Shown here piece by piece: positions 33,763-42,942 of a stretch of DNA of 64,000 nt. The notes beneath the pieces were generated by a model. It did not search any database, was not told the DNA's origin, and worked only from the letters and a program-made list of their open reading frames with translations. The stretch spans positions 124,001 through 188,000 of the forward strand of contig ONOU01000002.1 in NCBI GenBank assembly GCA_900319525.1. Direction: 5' to 3'. This DNA comes from an uncultured Prevotellaceae bacterium (GTDB lineage: Bacteria; Bacteroidota; Bacteroidia; Bacteroidales; Muribaculaceae). Every line of letters begins with the position of its first letter. Positions within the stretch are counted from its first letter, which is position 1. Both the position numbers and the translations under genes were made by a program.

Positions 33763-35385
33763 TTAGTAGGTGATCGGGAAGGCCGCCTTGTGCTTGTTGA
33801 GGGCCTTGAGGGCCTCCTGGACCGTCTTGTCGTTGCGGTTCAGGATGGGGTAGAACGCCTGGTTGCCAAAGATGTCGCGGGCGATCAGGGCCTTGAGGTT
33901 GGTGACAATGACGTCGTGTGACAGGTTGATGTAGTACCAGCGCGGGGCAATGCCGTTGGCGGCGGCATAGTCGGCAAAGTCCTTGATGATCACGTCGTCG
34001 CTGGGCGCCAGGCGCAGGAACTGCTTGTAGTCCTCCATCTTGTCGAGCGACGCGCGGTTGTTGTTGCAGTAGGTGAAGGCGTAGCGCTGCAGCAGGCCGG
34101 CGTTGGCCACCTCGATATAGTAGCTGGTGATGCCGCTGGTGTCTCGTGCGACAAAGATGTCGGGCACGATGCCTCCGCCGCCATAGACGGTGCGGCCATG
34201 CAGGGTCGAGAACACCTGGTTCTTGTCCACCTTCATGCTGTCGCGGCTGTAGAGCTCGCCGTTCATGTAACGGTCAACCAGCTCATTCTCGTAGTTGAGC
34301 AAGCCGCCGCTCTTGTAGTCCTTCTGGATGCAGCGGCCGCTGGGCGTGTAGTAGCGGGCCGTGGTCAGGCGGATGGCGCTGCTGTCGGGCAGGACAAACT
34401 CCTTCTGTACCAATCCCTTGCCAAACGAGCGGCAACCCACAATCAGGCCACGGTCGTTGTCCTGCAGGGCGCCCGCAAAGATCTCGCTGGCGCTGGCGCT
34501 GAACTCGTCGATGAGCACTGCCACCTCGGCGTCCTGGAAGGAGCCGTTGCCGTCGCTCCACACCTCGCTGTCGTCGCGCTTGTAGCGCCCCTTGGTGAAG
34601 ACGATGGGCTGGTCGGCGGGCAGGAACTCATTGACCATGAGCACCGCCATCTCCATGAAGCCGCCACCATTGCCGCGCAGGTCGATCATGTAGCGCTTGG
34701 CACCCTCCTCCTGCAGGCTGGCCATGGCGGTGATGAATTCGTCATAGGTGTGGCGCCCGAACTGGTTGACCTTGATGTAGCCCGTGTTCTTGTCGATCAT
34801 GTAATAGGAATCGACGGTGTTGACGGGGATGTCGCCACGGGTGACGGTGAAGGTCAGTATCTTGTCGCTGTTCTGGCGCTTGATGCCCAGCTTCACCTTG
34901 CTGCCCTTGTCGCCGCGCAGGCGTTTCATGACCATGCCGTTGGTCATGCCCTCGCCCGTGGCTGTCGAGTCGTCGATGCTCACGATGCGGTCTCCCGCCA
35001 TGATGCCCACTTTCTCGCTGGGGCCACCGGGTATCACCTCAACGACGCCGATGGTGTCGTTGACCATCACAAACGAGATGCCGATGCCGCTGAACGAGCC
35101 GTTCAGGTCGTCGGATGACGCCTTGAGCTCCTCGGCACTGAAGTAACTGGTGTGCGGATCCAGGTTGCTCAGTATCTTGGGAATGCTCAACTCGATCAAG
35201 TCGTGCAGATTGGTCGTATCGACGTAATCCTGGGCGATCAGGTTGAGGATGGCATTGAGTTTACGGTCATTGTCGGCGACCGGTTTGTTGCTGGTGAAAC
35301 GGCTGCCGATAAAGATGCCCACCACCATCGCCACGGCAATGGCGAGGGGTAACCAGATGGGTTGGCGTGTGGACTTCTGATTCAT
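33763..35385 (-). CDS. S41 family C-terminal processing peptidase, paralogue A
   Basis: Periplasmic carboxyl-terminal protease of 540 residues with an N-terminal membrane helix (PLAIAVAMVVGIFIG). PDZ domain around GPSEKVGIMAGDRIVSIDD, S41 core with MIDLRGNGGGFMEMAV, nucleophile Ser in SASASEIFAGAL and Lys in RSFGKGLVQ. The frame is open to 35640, but that stretch overlaps the dCMP deaminase gene in another frame, so the ATG at 35383-35385 (MNQKSTRQPIW) is the start. Near-identical motif blocks with the downstream copy show a recent or conserved duplication. Confidence 0.93.
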   Translation of the reverse strand: MNQKSTRQPIWLPLAIAVAMVVGIFIGSRFTSNKPVADNDRKLNAILNLIAQDYVDTTNLHDLIELSIPKILSNLDPHTSYFSAEELKASSDDLNGSFSGIGISFVMVNDTIGVVEVIPGGPSEKVGIMAGDRIVSIDDSTATGEGMTNGMVMKRLRGDKGSKVKLGIKRQNSDKILTFTVTRGDIPVNTVDSYYMIDKNTGYIKVNQFGRHTYDEFITAMASLQEEGAKRYMIDLRGNGGGFMEMAVLMVNEFLPADQPIVFTKGRYKRDDSEVWSDGNGSFQDAEVAVLIDEFSASASEIFAGALQDNDRGLIVGCRSFGKGLVQKEFVLPDSSAIRLTTARYYTPSGRCIQKDYKSGGLLNYENELVDRYMNGELYSRDSMKVDKNQVFSTLHGRTVYGGGGIVPDIFVARDTSGITSYYIEVANAGLLQRYAFTYCNNNRASLDKMEDYKQFLRLAPSDDVIIKDFADYAAANGIAPRWYYINLSHDVIVTNLKALIARDIFGNQAFYPILNRNDKTVQEALKALNKHKAAFPITY

Positions 35386-35426
35386 GTCTTGGGTCAAGTA
35401 GTGATACCTCCTGATTGGGTTATTGA

Positions 35427-35942
35427 TTATTGTTGACTTGCTAACGATTGCTCGACTTCCTGGTAGTGGCTCTCGCTGTTGGCCTCGGTGAGCGGCACGG
35501 CATGATACTCGCCATCGTGGTGCCACAGGTGCATCACCTCGATGCCGGCGCGGCACAGCAGGTCCACGCCGTCGTGCATGCGGTAATACTCGCCAAACAC
35601 CACGCGGGCGATACCGGCCTGGATGATGAGCTTGCTGCACTCCATGCAGGGCGACGTGGTGATGTAGAGCGTCGCGCCGTCGCTGCTGTTGTTGCTGCGG
35701 GCCACCTTGGTGATGGCGTTGGCCTCGGCATGCAGGACGTAGGGCTTGGTGTGGTCATCTTCCTCACACACGTTCTCAAAGCCTGACGGCGTGCCGTTGT
35801 AGCCGTCGCTGATGATCATCTTGTCCTTTACCAGCAAGGCGCCCACCTGGCGGCGGCGGCAATAGGAGTTCTCGGCCCAGATCTGCGTCATGCGCAGGTA
35901 CCTGGAGTCGAGCAGCAGCTGTTTTTTCTCGCGAGTGTCCAT
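35427..35942 (-). CDS. Deoxycytidylate (dCMP) deaminase family protein
   Basis: Zinc enzyme of 171 residues that deaminates dCMP to dUMP for thymidylate synthesis. Zinc and catalytic motifs: HAEANAI near residue 67-73 (His ligand and proton-shuttling Glu) and PCMECSKLI near 97-105 (two Cys ligands). The N-terminal CRRRQVGALLVKDKMIISDGYNG is typical for the family. The C-terminus is longer than in phage enzymes. First gene of a three-gene operon with two S41 proteases; a -7 box (TAACTTTGC, minus strand 35969-35961) lies 19 bp upstream of the start. Confidence 0.92.
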   Translation of the reverse strand: MDTREKKQLLLDSRYLRMTQIWAENSYCRRRQVGALLVKDKMIISDGYNGTPSGFENVCEEDDHTKPYVLHAEANAITKVARSNNSSDGATLYITTSPCMECSKLIIQAGIARVVFGEYYRMHDGVDLLCRAGIEVMHLWHHDGEYHAVPLTEANSESHYQEVEQSLASQQ

Positions 35943-35960
35943 TGATTGCAGTTTTAATCT

Positions 35961-35969
35961 GCAAAGTTA
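35961..35969 (-). promoter_or_regulatory. -7 box of the dCMP deaminase-protease operon
   Basis: Minus strand TAACTTTGC at 35969-35961. No TTG element is seen 19-20 bp further upstream, so only the -7 part supports it. Confidence 0.45.
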
Positions 35970-36221
35970 ATGCTTTTTTTACCCGTTTTGCCTATTGCGA
36001 TGGCTTTTCTTGATATTTTTTTGGCAAAAAAACGGCTTTTTTCCATATTTGCCCTTTTGGGGTACATTTTCATCCCTTGATCATTGTAAAAAATCGATAA
36101 AACGGCTCTGATTTTAGTTAAATCATTTGAAAGCGATGCAACAATCTCACGATTTCTGCGTCTAAGAGATTATCTTTGAATTTCAAACAAAGGTGATTAT
36201 TAACAAATGATTGAGAATATT

Positions 36222-37076
36222 ATGAGAAAGAATGTTTTGATGATGTCATTGCTGGCCTGCCTGGTGCTCGTCAGCAGCTGTGCCAGCAAGAAGGACCTGG
36301 AAGATTGCCGACAGAATAACCTCAAGCTGATCGACAGCAACAAGGAAGCGTACATGAACCTGCAGCAGTCCCGTGAACAGCTGGCGGCCGCCAATGCCCG
36401 CGTCACCTCGCTCGAAGAGCAGCTGGCGCAGTCCAAGGCTGCCTATGAGCGCCTGCAGCAGTCCCTCGACAAGAGCCTGGTCAACTCCAGCCAGAGCAAC
36501 GTGTCGATCGAGAAGCTCGTGGACCAGATCAACGAGAGCAACCAGTACATCCGTCACCTGACGGATCTCAAGACCAAGAGCGACTCACTCAATATGGCCC
36601 TGACCAACAAACTGACCCGTTCGCTCTCCCGTGAGGAACTCAAGGATGTGGACGTGCAGGTGTTGAAGGGAGTCGTCTATATCTCCCTGGCCGACAACAT
36701 GCTCTACAAGAGCGGCTCTTATGAGATCAGTGAGCGTGCTGCCGAGACCCTTTCCAAGATTGCCAAGATCATCAACGACTATCAGGACTATGACGTGCTC
36801 ATCGAGGGTAATACCGATGACGTGCCCATCTCGCGGCCCAACATCCGCAACAACTGGGACCTCTCCTGCCTGCGCGCTTCCTCGGTGGTTCAAGCCTTGC
36901 AGAACGACTACGGCGTTGACCCCAAGCGTCTGACGGCTGGCGGTAGGGGAGAGTACAACCCCCTGATGTCCAACGATACCCAGGTGGGCAAGCAGCGCAA
37001 CCGCCGCACCCAGATCATCATCACCCCCAAGCTCGAAGAGTTCCTCGAGCTCATCGACGAGGCACCCGAGGATTGA
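36222..37076 (+). CDS. OmpA-family lipoprotein with coiled-coil N-terminus
   Basis: Outer-membrane lipoprotein of 284 residues that binds peptidoglycan. Signal peptide MRKNVLMMSLLACLVLVSSC ends in a lipobox; residues about 25-130 form a long coiled coil (LQQSREQLAAANARVTSLEE). The OmpA-like domain is about 140-280, with IEGNTDDVPISRPNIRNNWD and LSCLRASSVVQALQNDYGV, and GKQRNRRTQIIITP near the end. An ATG 15 bp upstream (36207) is equally open; the later start gives the cleaner signal peptide. A strong terminator follows. The architecture resembles YiaD/flagellar-MotB-like peptidoglycan anchors without a membrane helix. Confidence 0.9.
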   Translation: MRKNVLMMSLLACLVLVSSCASKKDLEDCRQNNLKLIDSNKEAYMNLQQSREQLAAANARVTSLEEQLAQSKAAYERLQQSLDKSLVNSSQSNVSIEKLVDQINESNQYIRHLTDLKTKSDSLNMALTNKLTRSLSREELKDVDVQVLKGVVYISLADNMLYKSGSYEISERAAETLSKIAKIINDYQDYDVLIEGNTDDVPISRPNIRNNWDLSCLRASSVVQALQNDYGVDPKRLTAGGRGEYNPLMSNDTQVGKQRNRRTQIIITPKLEEFLELIDEAPED

Positions 37077-37114
37077 TCATCCGCGGCAATTCAAATAAAC
37101 CGATACAAAAAGAG

Positions 37115-37150
37115 CAAGTCCCTGACTCAACGTCAAGGACTTGTTTTTTT
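37115..37150 (+). terminator. Rho-independent terminator of the OmpA-like gene
   Basis: Stem 37115-37126 with 37132-37143 (one mismatch, loop of 5) followed by seven T. A-rich upstream flank may let it work in both directions. Confidence 0.85.
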
Positions 37151-37615
37151 AACTAATTAACCTTCTAATACCATTAACATAAACCTTAAACTTGTCGAGA
37201 ATCATCAGCCTGTCTCACGACACATGAGTTCTCTTGTTTTACAAACTAATACCATGAAAACCGTCGCAAATATAATGCCATAAATTTTTTACAGCCTAAT
37301 TTTTCATCAAAAAAATGCGCCAAATTAACACAAATTAGCAGAAATCCGCCATTTATCGCCAAAATGAAACCATTTTGTAAAATAAAACTACTATTTGAAA
37401 CCACCTTCCCTCCCTAAAACTTCATCCGCCTGATGAAGCGGGTACTTTCTTATGAGGAACCTCCATAATGGGGTTGATGTGTTTGGGTTTGTGATGCTTG
37501 GGTGATTTTTTTCCTTGGGGAGTAGTGTTTTTATTGGTGGTTTGTGCTTTTTGACATTGCGGGCGAGGTTCAGTTGGGCGAACTTTGTGGGAAAAATCTT
37601 AAATTGAATTATACC
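37151..37615. other. AT-rich spacer, no gene seen
   Basis: This stretch of about 465 bp is AT-rich in its first half and contains no open frame with family-like sequence and no consensus promoter that I could find. The second half turns G-rich on the plus strand shortly before the RepA-like ATPase gene. It may mark one border of an old insertion. Confidence 0.4.
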
Positions 37616-38821
37616 ATGAATGAAATTTCGATCAACACACCCTCGGGGAATGACCCGATGAGGGCGGCGATGGTGGCCGCTCAGAATGGCATGGAGCGTC
37701 CGACGGCAGACCAGTATGCTGCTGACGGACAGCTCGTTCCTGAATCGTTGCGCCTGCTGCATGACATCATCACTGCCGCCATGACCTATGAAAGCTCGGC
37801 CGACCAGGTTGATCCTGGCGCCGTAATGGACATCCTCACTGCCGGGCGCATCACGCCCGAGGAGGTGGACAGCGATGACTGCGATGAGGTGCCCATCCTG
37901 TATGCCGGCAGCAAGGACTCGCCGATGATGACCCTGCAAAACTTCTCGGTCATCATCGGGGTGCCGGGAACGCGCAAGACATTCGGCTGCCTGCTGCTGG
38001 TGGCTGAGTACCTGAGCGCATGCAGCCGCCCGCGTTCCAACTATTTCCTCCCTGGCAATGCCGAGCCGGGCTGCGTGCTGTGGATCGACACGGAGCAGGG
38101 TAGGGGCCGGGCGCGCCGCATCAAGCGCCGCATGAGGCGCATCCTCGACAATGATGCCGACTTGCTCGAGGTGTTTGACCTGCGCGAGATAGACCCGCCC
38201 AAGCGCCTGCAGGCCTGTGCATTGGCTATCGAGCATTATCGTCCGTCGCTGGTGGTCATCGACGGCATTGCCGACCTGTGTAATGACCCCAACAGCAGTG
38301 TCGAGGGGGCCATCATCCAGCAGTTTGTGATGAAGTTCTCGTCGCACTACAACTGCCACATCCTCACGGTCATCCACGCCAATCTGGCCGACCTGCTGAA
38401 CGGGAGCAAGTTGCTGCGTCCGCGAGGTCATGCCGGGTCTAACCTGTTCCGCAAAACCGAGACGGCGATGGTGTTCAGTGCCGATGGCGATATGACGAAA
38501 GTATCCTTTGAGAAGGCCCGCGGCAAGTGTCCCGAGGACTTTTGCTTCAGGATCAACGATCAGGGCTTGCCCGAGGTGGTGGGCGCGCCCCAGGATGATG
38601 GCCCGACGATGCGCCAGCAGGTGCGCTACGATTCCATCGCCAACTACTGCCGCCAGTTCCCGGGCGGTTGCCGCAGCACCGCCCTGGTGAGGGAAGTGAT
38701 GAGGGCTTACGACATGAGCGAGCGTACCGCCAAGAATGACATCAAACAGACCATGGCGGCCGGCCTGATCGTCAAGCGCGACAATGGTCTGTATTATGCG
38801 ACCGATGGTGCAGCGACGTAG
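37616..38821 (+). CDS. RepA-like AAA/RecA-fold ATPase of mobile-element type
   Basis: Cytosolic ATPase of 401 residues related to hexameric RepA helicases and to the AAA ATPases of Bacteroides plasmids and integrative elements. Walker A is unusual, GVPGTRKTF at about 115-123 (Arg where Gly precedes Lys), as is often the case in this group. LWIDTEQGRGRARR near 160 and LVVIDGIADLCND near 220 supply the acidic Walker B and sensor positions, then HILTVIHANL. The C-terminal 70 residues form a winged-helix-like part (STALVREVMRAYDMSERTAKNDI). The start is the ATG at 37616. The primase-like gene follows, 138 bp away, across a palindrome. Together they resemble the replication cassette of a mobile element. 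Confidence 0.8.
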   Translation: MNEISINTPSGNDPMRAAMVAAQNGMERPTADQYAADGQLVPESLRLLHDIITAAMTYESSADQVDPGAVMDILTAGRITPEEVDSDDCDEVPILYAGSKDSPMMTLQNFSVIIGVPGTRKTFGCLLLVAEYLSACSRPRSNYFLPGNAEPGCVLWIDTEQGRGRARRIKRRMRRILDNDADLLEVFDLREIDPPKRLQACALAIEHYRPSLVVIDGIADLCNDPNSSVEGAIIQQFVMKFSSHYNCHILTVIHANLADLLNGSKLLRPRGHAGSNLFRKTETAMVFSADGDMTKVSFEKARGKCPEDFCFRINDQGLPEVVGAPQDDGPTMRQQVRYDSIANYCRQFPGGCRSTALVREVMRAYDMSERTAKNDIKQTMAAGLIVKRDNGLYYATDGAAT

Positions 38822-38825
38822 GTGA

Positions 38826-38877
38826 GGTGCAATTTATATCACCCCCCTTAAAGGGGGTGTAATATATAAACTGCACC
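38826..38877. repeat. 52-bp imperfect palindrome between the RepA-like and primase-like genes
   Basis: Nested arms pair: 38826-38831 with 38872-38877 (GGTGCA/TGCACC), 38833-38839 with 38864-38870 (TTTATAT/ATATAAA), and 38840-38846 with 38853-38859 (CACCCCC/GGGGGTG), closing on the loop CTTAAA with one 4-nt bulge. No T-run follows, so it is not a classical terminator. A role as an origin, attenuator or binding site is possible. Confidence 0.7.
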
Positions 38878-38959
38878 ACCCCCACGACACCGGAGCGACT
38901 GCACAAACAGTGAAGTGAAAAAATTACCATTGCACAAACAATTCAAATACCAGAAAAAC

Positions 38960-39997
38960 ATGAGACAATCAATTTCTTTTTGCACTGCCAGTGATTATGA
39001 CTGGAACGACATCCTGCGTCAGGTCGATGTGATGCGCGTTGGCGGCCTGGACGACCACGAGAGCTGGTACCGCGGCTGCCTGTCGTTGCGTGCGGCAGCC
39101 ATCGAGTCGCCTGCCGATGAAGAAACCCTGCGCGAACTGTGGCTCTCGCTGAGCCGCAACAGCGGCGGCTATACGGGCGACCGTGACGTGATGGCGCAAT
39201 GGCGCTGCTGCCGCGCCCCGTCACGCATCACCCCGGGCACCATCATTGCCCACCTGCGGGCCCATGGCGTGACGATGACACGGGGCCGGAACTCTCTGCC
39301 CTATGTCCCCCGCCGTGTCGCCCCGGTGGTGCAACCACTGCCCGAAGCGGTCTTCCTTGACGAGACGCTGGAGCAGTACCAGCGCACGACACGGCCTGGA
39401 GTGCTTGAAGTGTCCAACCTGTACCAATTCCTCAAAAGCCGCTTTCCCTGCACCGCTGATGCGTTCAGGCGTTACAGGGTAGGGTATGACGGGCGCCGCA
39501 CGATGTTCCGCTACCTGGACGTCAACCATTGCCTGCGCCAGATCAAGTCGATGGCTTACTGCACCGACGGCCACCGCGACAAGTCAGTGCCTCCGCTCAT
39601 CCGTCGCAACCAGCCCCAGCCCGGACGGCGTGCCGAGCTGGTTTACTTCGGGGAGCACCTGCTGTCGCAGCACCCCGACCATCCCGTGGCCATCGTCGAG
39701 AGCGAGAAGACCGCCATCATCGCCTCGATGGTGATTCCTGGCGTGACGTGGCTGGCAACAGGGTCAAAGGGCAACCTGGGCGCACTGAGCGAGCGCGACG
39801 TCCTCAATGGCCGTGACGTCACCCTCTATCCCGATGCCGACGCCATTGCCGACTGGCGCACGATCGCCCGGCAGCGCCACTGGCACGACGCCTCGCTGCT
39901 CGTCCCCGATTACGCCTCGCTGCTCACCGCCATCGCCCCCACCGCCGACATCGCCGACTACTTCACCAGCCAACCGGCGTCAATGCCCAAGCCATGA
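38960..39997 (+). CDS. DUF6371-type primase-like protein with toprim-like segment
   Basis: Protein of 345 residues. The N-terminal part (ITPGTIIAHLRAHGVTMTRG) resembles the primase-helper region of element-borne proteins; the C-terminal part carries the toprim-like pattern HPVAIVESEKTAIIASMVIPG near 250 (Glu of motif I) and LYPDADAIADW near 290 (acidic motif II), then DIADYF. This is the layout of DUF6371 proteins that act as primases or DNA-binding proteins in Bacteroidetes mobile elements. A GTG at 38915 is in frame, but the ATG at 38960 (MRQSISFCTASDYDW) is preferred. It probably cooperates with the ATPase upstream. No integrase, relaxase or tail genes are nearby. Confidence 0.75.
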   Translation: MRQSISFCTASDYDWNDILRQVDVMRVGGLDDHESWYRGCLSLRAAAIESPADEETLRELWLSLSRNSGGYTGDRDVMAQWRCCRAPSRITPGTIIAHLRAHGVTMTRGRNSLPYVPRRVAPVVQPLPEAVFLDETLEQYQRTTRPGVLEVSNLYQFLKSRFPCTADAFRRYRVGYDGRRTMFRYLDVNHCLRQIKSMAYCTDGHRDKSVPPLIRRNQPQPGRRAELVYFGEHLLSQHPDHPVAIVESEKTAIIASMVIPGVTWLATGSKGNLGALSERDVLNGRDVTLYPDADAIADWRTIARQRHWHDASLLVPDYASLLTAIAPTADIADYFTSQPASMPKP

Positions 39998-40079
39998 CCA
40001 CAGCATTGCACTGACCGATGATGGGCGGAACTTGCAGCAATTATCGGGCGGTGTTGCCCTGGAATTGGTATGGGAAATT

Positions 40080-40111
40080 TTTGTCAAGTGATGGTTTTGA
40101 TGTATTTTTGC
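40080..40111 (+). promoter_or_regulatory. Strong consensus promoter before a short ORF
   Basis: TTTG (40080-40083), 19-bp spacer, TATTTTTGC (40103-40111), an exact consensus. The ATG at 40119 starts 7 nt later. Confidence 0.7.
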
Positions 40112-40118
40112 AGCAACG

Positions 40119-40277
40119 ATGTACAGCGACGGACTGAAATCATTCCTGTTCAGTAAGCTCAAGGAGGAGAATCATTTCGGGTCTCACGATGTGTCGCAGA
40201 TGGATGCCGTTTCCGACAATCAACTCATTGAGAACGTGCTCCCCGGGATGCAGGGCATCCATTATAAAGCCAGATGA
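40119..40277 (+). pseudogene. Short ORF, probably a truncated remnant
   Basis: A 52-residue reading frame opens MYSDGLKSFLFSKLKEENHF and continues QMDAVSDNQLIENVL before ending early at KAR. The opening looks like the start of a small Bacteroidetes protein of about 90 residues of the kind found beside nucleotidyltransferase (AbiEii-like) genes, but only from memory. The C-terminal part appears replaced from about residue 42. It has a clean promoter and no partner gene, so a decayed toxin-antitoxin or mobile-element gene is likely; a genuine short protein cannot be excluded. Confidence 0.45.
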
Positions 40278-40333
40278 TGAATGTGAACAGGAAATAGCTG
40301 ACTACTAGTGAATTAGCTTTAAATTCAGAAAAT

Positions 40334-42787
40334 ATGAAAAATATCAACGGTAACCATGTGGGGATGAGGCTCGCCATTCTGGGCTGGATGCTTTGTACAA
40401 TGCTGTCTGTGTATGCTCAAAATGTGCGTGAGACCATACGGCTGGACGAGGGCTGGAAATTCTCTCTGGGCAACGCTGCCGACCCGGCCAAGGACTATGG
40501 CTGCGGCACTGAGTATTTCAACTATCTGACCAAGGCCAACTCCATCCACAACGAGGGCCCTTACTCCCTCAAGTTTAACGACTCCACATGGCAAGAGGTG
40601 CGCATTCCGCACGACTGGGTGACGACCTTGCCCTATGCTCAAGAGGCCAGCCACTCTCACGGCTACAAAACTGTGGGCTATAAATATCCCGAAACGAGTG
40701 TGGGCTGGTACCGCAAAGTGATCACAATCTCCGAGTCGGACCTGGGCAAGCACATTGCCTTGCAGTTTGACGGCATCTTCCGCAATGCCCGCGTGTGGTT
40801 CAACGGCTTCTATATGGGCACCGAGCCCAGCGGCTATGCCACGCAGGTGTATGATGTGACCGAATATGTGAACTATGGCGGTGAGAACTTGGTTTGTGTA
40901 CGGGCCGACGCTACGCTCGAGGAAGGCTGGTTCTATGAGGGCGCCGGCATCTACCGTGACGCATGGCTCATCAAGTCGGCTGCCGTCAGTGTAGCTCCAT
41001 TCGGCACCTTTGTCTATGCCGACCTCAAGGCCCCTTACACCATGGCGACCATTCATGTGGATACCGAGGTGAACAACCATTCGCTGGAGGCGCAAACGTG
41101 TACCGTAGAACACCGGCTGCTCGATGCGCAAGGCAACGAAGTGGGCAGGACAAACAGGGCATCACTTGACCTGAAAGGCAAGCAGACCAGCGGCTGCAAA
41201 CAGATGCTGACACTTGACCGGCCGCACCTGTGGAGCACCAGCGACCCCTATCTGTATCAAGTGGAAACTACCGTCAAGGTGAACGGCCTGGTGACCGATG
41301 TCTATATGACGACAACGGGCATCCGCGATGTGGAGTTTGACGCCGACCGGGGATTTCTGCTCAACGGCGAAGAGGTTGAACTCAAGGGCGCGAACATGCA
41401 CCAGGACCATGCCGGCGTGGGAGCCGCTATTCCCGAGGCACTCATGGCGTGGCGCATCAAGCAGTTGAAGAAATTGGGCTGCAATGCCTATCGTGCTTCC
41501 CACAATCCGATGACGCCTGCCCAACTCGACATCTGCGACCGCGAGGGCATACTCGTCATTGACGAGAACCGGCTTGCGGGCATCAATACCGAGCACCTGA
41601 GGCTGCTGGAGAACATGATCAAGCGCGACCGCAATCACCCCTCGATTATCCTGTGGAGCGACGGCAACGAGGAGTGGGGCATGGAGAATACCATTCAAGG
41701 CACACGTGTTGCGGCCGCCATGCGTGAATATACCCGCCTGCTTGATCCCACCCGCCATTCAACAATCGCCAATGCCGGAGGGTCTGAAATGATTAAGGGA
41801 CTCGATGTGGTGGGATTCAACTATATCGCACAAAACGATGTGGATAACCGTAAGGCAGCCAACCCCACATGGAAAATCGTGGGCACCGAGGAAACCACCG
41901 GCTGCGGCACGCGCGGTGTCTATTTTGACTCCCCCGAGCAACCCGGCCACATGGTCAGCATCAACCGTGGCACGCAGCCCGGCGTGGAGAACGTGATTGA
42001 GCGCGGATGGAAATTCTATGACGAACGCCCTTGGGCGGCAGGTCTCTTCTATTGGACGGGGTTTGACTACCGCGGCGAACCCAACCCCCTGTCCTATCCC
42101 GCCCATGACTCGGAATTCGGCATTCTTGACTATTGCGGATTTCCCAAGGACGAGGCCAGTTATCTCAAGGCATGGTGGACCGACGAGCCCGTGCTGCACA
42201 TCTTCCCACACTGGAACCTGCAAGGCCATGAGGGTGAAGAAGTGGAGATTTGGGCCTACAGCAACTGTGATGAAGTGGAACTGTCCGTGAACGGCCGTGA
42301 ACTGGGCCGACAGGCGATGCCCAAGAACGGTCACCTGAAATGGAAAGCCGTCTATCAACCGGGCCGCATAGTCGCCACCGGGTACAAGAACGGAAAGCGC
42401 ATCTTGAAACAAACTGTCGAGACCACCAACCCTGCGGCAAAAATTGTGTTGACAACCGACCGAGGGCTCATCACCGCCGATGGACGCGATGTAGCCATCG
42501 TGACCGTTGAGATTCAGGACAACAAAGGGCGTTTAGTTCCTGATGCTTGCCCCATGCTGACCTGCTCACTGCGTGGGGACGGCCGCATCTTGGGCGTGGG
42601 CAACGGAGATCCCTCCTACCTTGGTCCCGACCATCCCGATGAGCTGGACTGCCACACATTCCAAATCCCGGCATTCAACGGCCTGGCCCAAATTCTCATC
42701 CAGAGCGGACATACGCCCGCCGCCCTTCAACTGACCTGCAGCAGCAACGGTCTAAAGTCCGGAAATCTCAACATCACTACAGAATAA
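40334..42787 (+). CDS. Glycoside hydrolase family 2 protein (second copy)
   Basis: Exported exo-glycosidase of 817 residues, distant in sequence from the GH2 at 18577. Signal peptide ends near MLSVYAQ (about 29). Sugar-binding domain with VGWYRKVITISESDLGKHIA and FDGIFRNARVWFNGFYMG; TIM barrel with EYNALRASHNP-like NAYRASHNPMTPA, acid/base Glu in LWSDGNEEWG (about 447) and nucleophile Glu in VGTEETTG (about 519). C-terminal DUF4982-like and Ig-like domains (about 620-817). The barrel differs from beta-galactosidases in several loops, so beta-galactosidase, beta-glucuronidase or another GH2 activity remains open. Stands alone after the remnant element; no promoter seen. Confidence 0.88.
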   Translation: MKNINGNHVGMRLAILGWMLCTMLSVYAQNVRETIRLDEGWKFSLGNAADPAKDYGCGTEYFNYLTKANSIHNEGPYSLKFNDSTWQEVRIPHDWVTTLPYAQEASHSHGYKTVGYKYPETSVGWYRKVITISESDLGKHIALQFDGIFRNARVWFNGFYMGTEPSGYATQVYDVTEYVNYGGENLVCVRADATLEEGWFYEGAGIYRDAWLIKSAAVSVAPFGTFVYADLKAPYTMATIHVDTEVNNHSLEAQTCTVEHRLLDAQGNEVGRTNRASLDLKGKQTSGCKQMLTLDRPHLWSTSDPYLYQVETTVKVNGLVTDVYMTTTGIRDVEFDADRGFLLNGEEVELKGANMHQDHAGVGAAIPEALMAWRIKQLKKLGCNAYRASHNPMTPAQLDICDREGILVIDENRLAGINTEHLRLLENMIKRDRNHPSIILWSDGNEEWGMENTIQGTRVAAAMREYTRLLDPTRHSTIANAGGSEMIKGLDVVGFNYIAQNDVDNRKAANPTWKIVGTEETTGCGTRGVYFDSPEQPGHMVSINRGTQPGVENVIERGWKFYDERPWAAGLFYWTGFDYRGEPNPLSYPAHDSEFGILDYCGFPKDEASYLKAWWTDEPVLHIFPHWNLQGHEGEEVEIWAYSNCDEVELSVNGRELGRQAMPKNGHLKWKAVYQPGRIVATGYKNGKRILKQTVETTNPAAKIVLTTDRGLITADGRDVAIVTVEIQDNKGRLVPDACPMLTCSLRGDGRILGVGNGDPSYLGPDHPDELDCHTFQIPAFNGLAQILIQSGHTPAALQLTCSSNGLKSGNLNITTE

Positions 42788-42942
42788 ACCAGAAAGAAAA
42801 TATAAGGCGATTACTGCAGATTGGAAATGGGCAAACAGATGATGAGAATTGGAAAAAATCGATTATCTTTGTGGGTCAGCACCTCGCAAGATACTCCAAA
42901 CCGCCAAATTATTATACTTAACCAATAAAACCTGATACGACT

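Noticed and set aside
35386-35640. N-terminal extension of the upstream S41 protease
   Set aside because: It overlaps the conserved zinc-site region of the dCMP deaminase gene in another frame; the later ATG precedes a membrane anchor as expected.
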